From Dendrobium chrysotoxum (taxonomy: Eukaryota; Streptophyta; Magnoliopsida; Asparagales; Orchidaceae), in the NCBI GenBank assembly GCA_019925795.1, contig CM034307.1, positions 41,627,201 to 41,691,200 on the forward strand: 64,000 bases of DNA, written 5' to 3'. The position numbers and the translations under genes were made by a program. The notes under the pieces are model-generated. The model saw only the letters and a list, made by a program, of their open reading frames with translations. It made no database searches and had not been told where the DNA came from. Shown here one piece after another: positions 24,150 through 36,158 of this stretch (its first letter is position 1; the number at the start of each line of letters is the position of its first letter).

Positions 24150-25900
24150 GGGATAAAGCAATATCCCAACCATCTTCAATGGACAGACAAGTAATAGGAG
24201 TGTTACCTGAGATAGTTTTAACCCACCCTTATTTCGAATTGACTAGGTATTCTTTTGGAATCACGATATTACCTTGTTTGATGTTCCTTTCAAGCCAACC
24301 TTTAAAAATGATGCAATCCTCAATCGGGTGGCTGACCATGTGGTGGTAAGGACAATAATTTGGATCATCCTTTTTCTTTATATCATCTGGCCGCTTAGCC
24401 TCTGGCAACTAAAAATCGGGTTTCTTTCAAAGACTTTTAAAGATTTCCCCTATTACTTCCCTTTTAAATGGATAAGGTTTTGCTAATCTCTCTCTAAAAG
24501 GGATAAAAGAGGGGTCTCTAATAGGCTGTGAGGTCACTTGAAATGGCTACTTTTGAATTGGTGGTGGTGGGGGAACACTGGAGTGACTAGTAGCTGGCTG
24601 CTTCCCCTTATCGATAGTTAAAACTGTAGATTTCTTCTCAAAAGACTTAATGAGCTTGTCGACCTTCTTCTCACCAAAAAGATCCTTTAAGAATGACATC
24701 ATAATAGCCTCTTCATTTAGGTTACTAGTTTTATTCAAAAGTTTCTCAAAAGTTTTGATAGTAAAGCCTTTCAGAAGAAAAGTAATAGGCCTTGCAGTTG
24801 GGTTCACACTTCATCGAGAGGTTTTATCACCTAAAGATGTACTCAACCAGAGACTTCCCCAGCTTTTTCTTCTTAACGACGAGATTACCCATGGTTGTGT
24901 GCTATTTTGTCCTGAAAATCTCTTTTAGAATAGATTTTTATGTTCACTAAATATTTTTACCAAACCATTGGGCAAATCAGCGTACCATTCAAAAGCAATA
25001 CCAGAAAGACTACTAATAAATTAGTGAAAAAGTAGTGCATCTGACCTACTAGTAGTGCAATAACTTGTATGATAGTGGGCCATATGCTATCTTGGATTTT
25101 TTATTCCAGTAAAAAATTTGAAAGTTGGTGGTACAAAACCCTTCGGGTAAGGGACCAAATCATATTTTTCGGGGTAGGGTCTACCCTTCAGAATAAATGT
25201 GGCTCCTTATGAATGGGTTAAGGCCACCCTTACTTGATCTTCAATCAACTGCTTAAGATCTTTTTAAGCTGGCGATGGAGGAACAGCTAGAGGGACTAAA
25301 GGTACCACTGGCTAGACTAGGAAGTTTGGCAAGACTGGCTGCTGGAAAAGTGGAACTATTAAAACTATCTCTATGATTTTAGAACTAGATTTTGACTTTT
25401 TTACTTTATCAGAGATTTCTCGAGTAGATTACTATAATTTGAGGAAAATCTTCTATGAATTGTCTAGTCTTTCTTATATTTTCTTAACCTGTAGCAATAT
25501 ATCTACTACCTGTGCCTTTAAGTTTTTGATGTACTGTTCATCATCTTTGGCTCTCACTAAACCGTCTGAATCTGAATTCATGGCTGCTGAGCCTTCCTCC
25601 TTACTAGAACGGTATTTACTCTGCTCAATTTCTTTGGTAGATCCCTTGGTCTCGACTATGTGGACATCACTAACCGGTACATCCTCATCCATAAGCATGT
25701 CATCTAACTCTGGATCAAAGGCTTCATCCGCCTCTTTCTTCTTCAAGATTTCCCTAATTTCTTACACTACCTTATCGACCAGTTGGTCCCCCATTACCTC
25801 AGGATCGATGGGTAAGTAGCCTTTGTATTTCATCGCATCATAAAATTCCTCATCTTGTCATTTAGAAATGATGGCTTGTAACTTAAGTTCATCAGCTATT
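24150..25900 (-). pseudogene. Gag of inner element (broken)
   Basis: The minus strand encodes a plant gypsy gag. An acidic N-terminal part (25,746-25,474) precedes YPEKYDLVPYPKGF. Next comes the capsid core with SSLSGIAFEWYADLP, the conserved FxWYxxLP-type block of plant gag, and then a Lys-rich part with PPPPP (24,807-24,547). Gag forms the particle that houses the RNA. Frameshifts occur near 25,000 and 24,500. Antisense ORFs on the plus strand at 24,274-24,928 and 25,373-25,819 are shadows. Confidence 0.8.
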
Positions 25901-25999
25901 GGAGGATTGACCATTAACTGCTCAATCATTCCTTATATTCATCCTAGATTATCTCTTCCCCTTTTGTTATTTCAGGGTCAATAGTCAGCGGGGTGGCAT

Positions 26000-27352
26000 C
26001 ATCTACCGGGTAAGGGATGTCTACCTCAAAGGATGATGGAGGATCTTGGAGGGTAATGACTCACCCATCAGATATGGTAAAGTCCTCAGATCCCTTGGTA
26101 GGGAGCTTGGGAGGATAGGTGGAATTTGAGAAAGAGCGTCTAGGACATCAACTAAAACACCAACTTGGTCAATAACTGGGATAATAATGGAGCTGACAAC
26201 TAGGACATCCAAGCTAGAGACTGGACTAACTGATGTAATAATCAGATCAATTGGCGTGCAGATAATGGTAGCTGAAATTTGTGAAGTCTGTACTGAGGAC
26301 TGGAGTGGCTCAACTATAGGTAAATGGATCCCAACTCTGGTAACTTTCTTGGGGACATATCGCTTTTCAAGGGACTTAGGCCTTTTGCCCTTGAATTCAG
26401 CTTTCTTTTCAACCTTAGGATCCTCCTGGACTTTTATTACCATTGAGGTCAACCTTGGAGATTTTAGCAAAGAGACCAATAGCCTACCAGTGGGATGGAA
26501 GCCTCGCCCAAATTTGGTGAGTACTATACCCCCTCCATTTTAGAGGATGGAGGGCATAGCAGCCAGTGGTAACCATTAATTAAAATAAAAGCTGTTGGCT
26601 ATCTCATAAACTTCTTATTCTTTCTTACGGGCATAAGGGTTAAGTTCTTTGCATCAGATTTTTCTTCTTTTAAGATTTCCTTCTCAACATGGTGGGAGAT
26701 AACCCCTTTCAAGTGTTTGACATATTGCTCTTTCATCTCCCCTGCCTGAGCAGCATAAGTATGAATGAAGTTCCTTAATATTCTAGTTCTTTGTAATTGC
26801 CTCTCCTTAGGAATTCTTTTGGTAGAATAATCAATCAGGCATGATGAGATACTAGTTATCCTAACCACCCTCTCCTTTCCTATAGCAGCAACTAAGGGGT
26901 GAAAGCGACTCCACTGAAGGAATGGAGAGGAGGCAGGAATAGGTAGATCCTTAATAGCCTCTGGCTCTACTTGGGTCAGGGTCATAACTTCAACAACCTT
27001 CCTTGCTTAGCAATTTTTCTTCTAACTCTCCTTAGATAGTTCTTCTAATTCTTACTAGTGAAAGGGATCTCAGAACTTGACCCTTCCTTATAAATAGATT
27101 TTGTTTCAAGGGCCCCAATAGTAGCCTCTAACCCTTATTCCTTCTCATTAAGACTAAGGAATCAATATTTGGTCCGAACACTAGTTCCAAAACTAGACTA
27201 TCAACCTCAGCAGCATTCATATCAAGTATCTTTTTGCTATATAGTGTCAACTCAGTAGTGCTAAAACCCATGCCAAACTGAATAGTGTTTCCCAACTCAA
27301 TCTTCTCACAAGTCAAACCCCTCTCAAAAGTGAACAACAGTTTGTCGTCCAT
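26000..27352 (-). pseudogene. Extra 5' ORF of inner element upstream of gag
   Basis: Minus-strand frames 27,352-27,128 (starting MDDKLLFTFERGL), 26,985-26,599 and 26,479-26,021 lie between the leader and gag. They show no domain I can name. The middle one is Lys/Arg-rich with a helix-prone run (HLKGVISHHVEKEILKEEK). An additional ORF before gag is a known hallmark of Ogre-type elements, and this position and size fit it. Its function in the family is not established from sequence. Stops split it here. Confidence 0.6.
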
Positions 27353-28131
27353 TGGCTGAAGTTTAAATTTTTGAAATCGAAGGAAAGAATTGAAATTAGG
27401 AATTTTTTAAATTAATTTTAAAAAATTATAACGGGCCTTAGATTCTATCACATATGTCGAGTTGCAAGAATTATAACCCGATATATGACGATAGAATGCA
27501 AAGGTTGGTTATGAGTTTAAGAGAGATTGAAATCTTCACAACATATACTAGACCACAAGGAGACATTATAGGATAGTATAAGGTGGTATAAATTTTAGGT
27601 TAAGATTGAAGGATTTTAGAAAATTTTGATTTTGAAGTAAAGATGACCTTCTTCCACATTTTGAAATAGAACAGATTGACTTTTCACCCAATCTGATGGC
27701 TTACAAAATGAGGAAGAAAATCTAGAAGATTGATTGGCTGACTCTTTCCATTCCATGGATCAAATGGGGATGGAAGGTCAAGGATAAAATATTAAAAAAT
27801 TTAAGATATTGCAATTAAGATCGACAAGGCTCCTTGCAGTTTTATAACTCCACATATTGAGTCAGACTCAACAACATAGGTTCATAAAATTGAAAAGGAG
27901 ATCGTAAAAGTTTGATTTGATACTATCGCCTCACCAATCAACTTGGGAACATAAGGTCAAAATTTAATTTTTGACAGAGGTCTCACCTCTCTTTTGACAT
28001 AAAATTAAAAAAAGGATGTTGGCTTAACTTTTCTAGGAAGAAATGGGTAAATGAAACAAAGGAAGTAAGAGAAGTTAAGACTATCAATGAAATAAAATTT
28101 TACCATTATTAAAGATTGAGAGAGAGATTTA
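27353..28131 (-). other. Leader of inner element between PBS and first ORF
   Basis: About 0.8 kb without coding signal. It would hold the packaging region of the element RNA by position; no specific motif was recognised. Confidence 0.55.
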
Positions 28132-28149
28132 GTCCCACCGGGAGTGTCA
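28132..28149 (-). other. Primer binding site of inner element
   Basis: The minus strand reads TGACACTCCCGGTGGGAC, close to the TGGCGACTC...GGGGA primer site of the outer element and of Tat/Ogre elements. It lies 13 bases from the LTR boundary, more than the usual few, which may reflect a small insertion or a misplaced LTR edge. Confidence 0.65.
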
Positions 28150-29095
28150 TTTTTTTATTATTATTGGTGGAAGTTTTGAAAAAAGGATTTTAAAAAGTTT
28201 AGCTTTCTTAGAGAAATTTGATGTTGACTTACGATTTTGATTCTGAATCGAACATCCCATCGATAAAAGTATACTGCCTCGAGAGGTAGAAATAAGATTC
28301 TAAAAATGGGGTTTAAATTCAGAATTGTAAGTTCCCTCTCGAATATCATATCCAAATTTAGGAACGAACTACATATGATCTTTGAAGGTCAAAGTGAAGT
28401 TTGATCAAATATCTAGCTACGATATGCTAGGTTAATTATCGTTAATTTCATATCTAAAGTTTTATTAACAAGTGATATATCTCCCCAAAGGAAGGAAATA
28501 TCATCCATTATTAATCATTCGAACATGATAATAATAAACGTTGTTGGCTCAATTTTTCCTAAGAAGACTAATTTGAGTTTTGAAAATTTCTTTTGAAAAA
28601 TTGGTAATTAAGTTTAAATTTTAACTCTGAAGTCGAACAAACCATTAAGGATAATATAACACATCGAAAGGCGGAGATAAAATCTCTCCATGGGTTTCAG
28701 ACCCAGAGTTGTAGATTTTCTCTTGAATGTCATAGCCTGATTTATGGGAGAACCCCATAGGACCCCAAAATGTTAAAATGAAGTTCAGTCAAATATCGGA
28801 TAATAATAATCAGGAGAAATGATCGTTAATTTCATATTCAAATTGATGTTAACACATGATATATCTCCCTGAAGAAAGAAAAAAATATATGTTAGTAATC
28901 ATTCAATTATAACGATAATGATCATTATAAATTTGATTTACCAAAAAAAATATTAATTAAGTTTTGAAAATTTGATGTGGGCTCTAAATCTCTTATCAGC
29001 ACAAGCCCTCATAGTTAAGTACATTGCAGGAAACCAAAGTTTCCTACGAAGACTCTCGATTAAAATAACGGTAAAAAATTTATTTAAAGATTTTC

Positions 29096-29250
29096 TAGGA
29101 GTGATATCAAATGAGAATTTGACTTTTAATGAGAATTTGACTTTTAACAGGACACAATGGAGAAAAAGGATTCATGTAGCTGACCCCACGTAGTGGGATA
29201 AAGGCTTGATATTTTGTTATTATTGTTGTTGTTGTAGGAGTGATATCAAA
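29096..29250 (+). mobile_element. RTE-like LINE 3' tail inserted in the inner 5' LTR
   Basis: The insert 29,112-29,234 encodes the conserved LINE C-terminus RTQWRKRIHVADPT on the plus strand, then a stop and a TTG/TTA-rich tail. It is flanked by a perfect 16-bp repeat, taggagtgatatcaaa (29,096-29,111 and 29,235-29,250). The other inner LTR has a single, uninterrupted copy of this target (near 13,550). This is direct evidence of target-primed insertion of a severely 5'-truncated copy. An 18-bp unit at its start (29,112-29,147) is itself tandemly duplicated. Confidence 0.9.
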
Positions 29251-32200
29251 GAGGTCAAACTGGAAGTTCAAATGGGATTGTAACAAGATTGAGCGCTTAT
29301 TTTGCGGTCAAAGGAAGAAGGGTAAGAGGCACTTTGGGATTCTGAAATAATTCAGATGTGCCTCCACCTAATCTAAGTATTGGGCTTTAAATTTGAGATT
29401 AAGAAGAATTTTAGTTTGAGTTGAATATTTTATTAAAAATTTGGGATTATATTCCCGGAGGTTAGGGTCTTATGATTCAAAATTTGTCTTGGATCCTAAA
29501 TCCAAATTAGGCACCGGACGATGGCCGCCTGAACCTAATTAATATAATGCAAAATCTGGACTTACCCCGACATTGATTTGGGGGCTAGCTAACCACCCAG
29601 GCAATTAAAATTTATGAGTCTTGTCATTTTATGAAAAATGGTAGGGACATTTTTATTAAACTTTTTTAAGAATTGGGACCGACATTAAGAGCTTATCCTA
29701 ATTGATCTCTTGACTTCTATGGGGTGACAATGCTAAAGAGAAATGTAATTAAAATTTTAGATACTTCTTTAATTTGTTACTAGTGCAATGCATGCTAGTT
29801 GACTCGATTAAATGCATAAAATTAGAATGAAGTAGTTTTAAAAAGGCTTGAAAGATAGATTTTATCTTGGAGATTGCACAGATTTCCTTAATAGATCTGC
29901 ACCCTCATAGGCCAGGTGGTCTGTCAAAACCTGCAGGCGGGGAGGTGCGTAATAAGAGGAAAGAAGATGCATCAAAGATATTTATGTGAACTCTCAGCGG
30001 TCCTGGACTTACTTTTTAGATCGTTAGAGTTTTTATGTTATCTAAAATTTTATTTTTAGTTTTACTAAAAACATTTTTGCATAACCTCATGAGCCTCTAC
30101 ATATCTAAGCTAAAATAAAATCGACACAAATGCCAAAAAATTAAAAAAAAACCAGGCAAAATCCTATACGTAAGCAATGTAAACCAAACATCAATAAATA
30201 TAATTAATTCTTCAAATTAATGTCCGTGGAAAAGTGCCCTATTTATTATTATCTAGAATTACATAAATTAAAGGTGGTCGAGCACTACAAATCACAAACC
30301 TGGATTCTAATTCTAGGACAGACGTAAGTAGACTTTGAGTGGGATACTCTTCTATTTTTCAGGTCCTCGGTCTTCTCCTATTTGGGCTCCTTGGATTCAC
30401 TGCACTTAGATACCTAAATGGAAAAGAGAACTCTACCCCCGATGGGGAGGTTATTCTTCCTACTTTGGGTAGTGTAGTGATCCAAAATTGAACTTCCAAA
30501 TGGAAAAGAACTATCCCTCTAAAGGGTATCCTTTCCTCTTTGGAATTTAATTTTGGGTCTAAGTGTCCCAAACTCAAAGACTCTTTCACAGCTCTTAACT
30601 TTGAATGAATTACATTAATATATAAATAAAAATTCTAGACTCTCCTGTAGGGTTATCTTATGCATTCAATAATTAAATCAATTTTCAAGCAGTTATATAT
30701 ATGTATAAAAAAGTAAACACTCTTGGTCATACTCTTTTTTATTTGGGGACTAAGCAGCTGAAGTGCCGGTAACAGTTATATTTATTATTTATTTAGCCCC
30801 TTTTATTACCTTATATGAGTGTGGCCACATACATAAAGTTAAATTAGTATGAATCATCCCTAACTTAGGGATAAATCTAACACAATTAATCATATAAATC
30901 CACAGAGTACATAAAAAGTAAGCAAACATACCAATCAATTTTAATCACAACATGCAATAAAATCTCAAAAAACTCGACACACAATAGTAAAGTAAACATC
31001 GGCTTAGCCTAGATCTAGAATCGGTTGTCTTAGCAAACCATCTAAAGGGTGTGTAGAAGGCGGTGTGGCTAGGGTAGATCCTAAAATGGGAGACTTATTG
31101 GGGTTATATGATGTTTGAGTTTGTTAAAGTTTAAAGGAGAGATTTATGTTTGAGTTTAAATATTAATATATTAAATCTTAATTAAGGTATATTTTAATTG
31201 TTAAATGATTACTACCTTTGTTGCTCACTGAGGATGTGAAGTTTATTTCACCTTCCTCAAGGCTAAGCTAATAGCCTCGTAGGCTTGGGTCATCTAGTAG
31301 TAATCAGGTTTGATTAAGTTAATTTAGTTGGTTAGGAATTAAGGGTTGATTAATATTAATTAATTTAATTAATTATTGATTTTAAAAGTTAAATTAGTTT
31401 ATATTTTCTATCAACAGGTTCATGGTGTTGTGCTACCAAGCTTGAGAAACTAGGCCTCCTTAGGACACGTAGCCCCGCAGCCCGGAGTAGTCTATCCTAA
31501 AAACTTTATTGATGTTATTGAATTAAAGATTTGAATTTGGTTAAATAATTAAAATTGACTTAATTTTGATATTTTACACTCCATTGAATCTATTCATGGT
31601 GCTATGCCGCCGGGTTTGCAGAACTAGGCCTCTTTAGGACACGTAGCCCCGCAACCAGAGTAGTTCATCCTAAAAACTTCATCTCTTGAGTCGTTGTTGT
31701 GTATTAGAATGTTGGTTAAGGATTTTATTCATCAAATTAGGATTTTTTTGGAACTTTTTTAATTATTGGATTTTTTGAATTGTTGGAATTATTTTGTTAT
31801 ATTAATTAAGGGTTTCAATGTTGGCTTTTTAAATTAAAGTTAATTTTTGGAGTTTTAGATTTTTTAATAAATATTATGACTTATGATGAGTAATTAGACT
31901 GTTAGTTTGCTTAATTAGGAGTTTTTATATAAAAAGCTATAATTTTTCAAAGTTTAAACATAGATTTGAACTATAGTTGACCGAAAAGTTAATTTTTTGA
32001 CTTGATTTTGGAAATTTGATATTTTTTAAAAATATTAGATTTTAATTAGAGTTGAATTGCTTTGAGTTTTTTTTATTTTAAATTTTTTGGAATTGATTAT
32101 TATTTTTAAAAGTTTGAGTATTTTTTGAATTTTCTAAATTGCCTTAATTAAGAGAAATTTAGATTTTGATCCAAATCAGTCCCAAACCCTTTGGAATCAC

Positions 32201-34744
32201 CCCCAAAGGTCATAAATGCCTGATGGGATGTTTCCAAGCATTTAGAGATTTTTTGAAATTTTAAAATATTTTTAAATTAATTATTTATTTTCCTTAAAAA
32301 TTAAATTAACATTAAATCAAGGGCTTAATCATATGGATTTTATTATTTCTGGATTGATGATTTAGTTTTGAGCATTTTGATACTTTATTCATAATTTTTG
32401 GATTTTATTTGAATTAATTACAAAATTTTGAAATTACAGGCCTAATTAAGCGTTTACTTAGGATTACTTGCACTTAGGTTTTAATAGACTTTAAGGCCAG
32501 CAGACTCCTAATCTATATTTAATAATATCACTATGTTTGAGTGTTATAGTTTCTACATCTATTGGGAACATAACTTAGTCCCTAAAATTTTCTAAATACT
32601 TTAAGCTTATTTTTAAGTTTTTGTCCTTATGTATGTCACTAAGTTGATGGGGCTCAAATCAATGTTCAACTAACCCTTTACAAAACACATATAAGGGCAC
32701 AAACATCACACTTAACTCCTTAGAACTAGGAGAGCCTAAACTAAGTACACCTGTGCATCCTATACACGCAATGAACAAAGATAATTAATATGAACAATAA
32801 TTTGACTAATGAATTGTTGGAACACAACTATTCATTAATCTCTCTCCATGATTTCTACCAATGTAAGCTCAAACTATGTTTAAAGTTCCAAGCTCACCCA
32901 AATCCTTCCAGATTTAATGTATATAATTTCAAAGTTAATTTTATTGTTAGAAAATAGGTTGATTTTAGGACTTTCTAAAAAAAGATATAGCTTTAAAATA
33001 ATTTGAAAATAAATCTAAAAGAAAAAATTTTAAAATAGTTTTAAAATAGTTTAAAAAAATACTTTGATAATTTGGAATTAATTAGAAAAAGATTTTTTTT
33101 TTATTTTTGAAAATTATTTAAGTTAAATTTTAGTTGAATATTAATTAAACATTTAAATGTCTAAATAAATTAGATTAAAAAAGTTTTTAATTTTAAAATA
33201 ATTGAATGATACTCTCTGATTTTAAAAATAAATAAAAATTTAATTATTTGAAAATATTTAAATTAAGATTAATTAAATGGTTAATTAAATATTTAATGTA
33301 TTGAAATTATTTAAAATACTTAAATAAATATTTTTAAATTAACTTTAACTTTTAACATAAGAATGTCTTAAATATTTATCAAATAATTTAAAATCTATTT
33401 AAGAATAAAATTTTAAATTTATAATATATTTTAATCTTTTTAGTTAAATATTAATTTAAAATATTTAATATTAATATTTAAAATAGTTTAAAATATATTT
33501 AATATTTTAAATCAATATTATTTTTTTAAGTTATAGTAATTAATTTTTTAAAAATTTTGATGTAAAGTATTAAGTTTTCTAATTTAAAATTAATTTTCAA
33601 TAATTTTTATAAATTTTTGTTAATTAAATAACATTTAGAATATAATTTATACTAATTAAAATCGGTTAACGGTGGGCCACGTGGCATGATCCCGTGCATC
33701 GGATCGATTCCAGGGTAACGAGGGGCTACGAGGAATCATCCGGACCACGGGGTCAAAACTGCATTAATGAAGGGGCATTAATTGCCAATGATTGCTCCGC
33801 GGCAATCATTACTAGACACAGCGCTGTGGTGATGCGAGCCACTTATTCGAGTCAACAAGGCTCCGACGCCATTGGATCCTCCGCGATTTGATTCAACGGC
33901 TTAGATCTAGCTAGACGGAAGTGTTAAATGCAAGATCGAATGGGCGGTCGAACGAAATCATAGAACAACAAACCGTTGATCGAGCGATCAATTGTCCAAA
34001 AAACGTACACTTAATGGAGACTACAAAAATACCCTAGGATTACTATATTGCCTCATTTTTTCGATTGGATCGATCATTTAATTTGAAATTTTAAACGTAG
34101 CAACTAGACATAAACAGATATTATGTGGAGTAAAAAACTCGGCTTAAAATGCACTTTATAAAAAGTTATTTAAACCTAAGTGTGGTGATATAGGGCTAAG
34201 GTTTATGAGTGATTTTATTGTTGGATCTTCATGATTTTGATACGGTTGAGCTTGTAGATTATCCTTGTATGTTTTCCCTCTTGAATTTATGGTCTAAAAA
34301 GCTATGGATCGCCTGGAAGGAGCCTTGGATAGATTTGTCTTGAGTTCGACGGAGATCTCATGACTGGAGAGGTTTGGGGGGTGGGTCTCTACTGGCAAGA
34401 TGTAGAGGGAGGTCTGGAAAGCCCAAACAAAAAGAGTTTGGGCTATAGAGAGGCTCATGTAGAGAGATAGAGTTAGGGATTAAATGAACTCTCAAATGAG
34501 GGCTTTACCCTATTCAATTCTCTTGGAGGTAAATGGATGGTCCTAATCAATCAGGGACCTCCCTTAGATCCTAGCCACATACCCCAGGTTGTTGGGTGGT
34601 AGAGGAAAAGATTAGATCAAGCTATTCTCCTATTGGATGCATTGGGCTTATAGAGGGGACCATTGCCACTTAACGGCAAACCTGGCCTTAGGCTCAATTA
34701 GAAGAGCCCTAAGATGGCTTTAGCCCTTATTTGGGATTAACCCA

Positions 34745-35615
34745 GCAGTCAAAACCAGAAGGAGATAGGATAGCATGTGATCTTGACTACTTGGAGGGGT
34801 TTTGAGTGTTTGTTGACTTGTTTGACTGGTCAACAGTCAGCTTGACTGCCTAGGTGGCATAGGAGGGTGCCTTGGGTGCTGGAGTAATGAGTTAGAGAGG
34901 GCTTAATGGTCAAAGGTAGGATTTTGAATGAAAGCATAAAGGTTTAATAAGATTTGACCAAGTGACATTGGGTTGACTTGGTCAAAATCATTTGTATTTG
35001 GTTGGCCAATGCTTGGAGTATGTTTGAGTCATCCATAAGTGAAGATTTGAATATTTGAAAGGTTTGATTTGATCAAACAGGTTGAAATAACTCATTTAGA
35101 TTCTTAAGGAACTATTGGGTCAACCTAGGTTGACCCGGTCAACTAGGTTGACCCAAGACATGGGTTTAGTCTTAATAGGTTTGAGATAATATTTGAAGTT
35201 CATTAGAGGTGGTTTTAGGGGTCAAATTGGTCATTTGGGTCAAATCACTTATTTGGGCCCTTAATAGGTCATTAGGTCAACTTAGGTTTACTTGGTCAAC
35301 CATATTGACCCAAAGACTAGGTCTGGGTTCAACAAGTTTGGATTGATATTTGAAGTTTACTGGGGTGGTTTTAAGATATGGGGATATCACTTTAGTCAAA
35401 ATGGTTGTTTTGACCCTTAAGGGGCCCTTGGGTCAACCTAGGTTGACTTGGTCAATAAGGTTGACCCAGAGTCTGAGTTTGGATCCAATGGATCCTAAAT
35501 GACATTCATGATTCATTAGGATAGGTTTTCAGGGTTAAGGAGGGAAATTCATGTTAGATTTTGGAGAAAAGACCAAAAACCCCTTAAAAGGTCATTTTGG
35601 TCATTTTGACCTCTA
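34745..35615. promoter_or_regulatory. TTGAC/GTCAA (W-box-like) cluster in inner LTR, with 20-bp palindrome
   Basis: By eye there are about 26 occurrences of TTGAC or its complement in roughly 870 bp. The block repeats with a period near 157 bp (starts about 35,117, 35,271 and 35,430). Its centre at 35,117-35,136 is a perfect palindrome, GGGTCAACCTAGGTTGACCC. TTGAC is the core of the W-box bound by WRKY factors. The cluster lies in the first 1.4 kb of the LTR in element direction, where U3 regulatory sequence is expected. Regulation by WRKY is inference only. Confidence 0.55.
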
Positions 35616-36158
35616 GTCATCACTGGATTAAATCGGGTGTAGGAAAGTATAGGTTTGTGATCAGAAGGTCTTAAGAAAGGCCATGGGTATGGTTGGAAGG
35701 TTTGAAAGGGGTCCCAAGGTCAAATTTCACTGGGTGGCATGTCTAGTGGCGTAGGGTGTAAATATTTGGAGGTTTTACAACCTTTAGAAATCAACCTAGT
35801 TTCTGGGGTTAGAGACTTCCAAATAAGCTCAAATTTGGAGGGTTGGTACTAAAGACATGTCATATCAACTTGCATTTGATAGAATCTAAATCAGATGCCA
35901 ATTGACTGGGTTTCAAGGAGATAAAAAATCACCCAGAAAGGGTTTCAGGACTTAGGTCCCTAACCCTGAGGTTTGACTTGAAATGTTGGATTTAGATTGG
36001 GTTTAGGAGTTGAGATGAATCTTAAAATTGATTGATTGAATTGGATCCTAATTGGGACCTGCATGATTGATAAATACAGACCTCCCAATCATTAGTTCAC
36101 TAGAAAGAAACCCAACTAGGTCCAAGTGATCTCAAACAAAAATGAGGTCAACAGTTTA

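Larger units (their letters stand above)
12669..36153 (-). mobile_element. Inner Ty3/gypsy (Tat/Ogre-like) LTR retrotransposon nested in the outer one
   Basis: LTR-like direct repeats at 12,669-19,543 and 28,163-36,153 enclose a PBS, a 5' ORF, gag, protease, RT, RNase H and an integrase stub, all on the minus strand. Outer boundaries read TGTTG at 12,669 and CAACA ending at 36,153, a perfect 5-bp terminal inverted repeat. They are flanked by gttca (12,664-12,668) and gttta (36,154-36,158), a probable target-site duplication with one mismatch. The 5' LTR is 7,991 bp, very long even for the Ogre group. The 3' side has lost integrase, PPT and about 840 bp of LTR in one deletion. The element has related motifs to, but is not the same family as, its host. 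Confidence 0.9.
28163..36153 (-). repeat. 5' LTR of inner element, 7,991 bp
   Basis: This is the full-length partner of the truncated repeat at 12,669-19,543. Element-direction start is the CAACA at 36,149-36,153 (read TGTTG). It contains the 300-bp and 175-bp internal direct repeats, the AT-rich core, a TTGAC-rich field at 34,745-35,615, and a LINE-tail insertion at 29,112-29,234. LTRs carry promoter and polyadenylation signals for the element. I could not place the transcription start with confidence. Confidence 0.9.

Noticed and set aside
24274..26543. Plus-strand ORFs across the inner gag and 5' ORF region
   Set aside because: They are antisense to minus-strand coding sequence with recognisable gag motifs.
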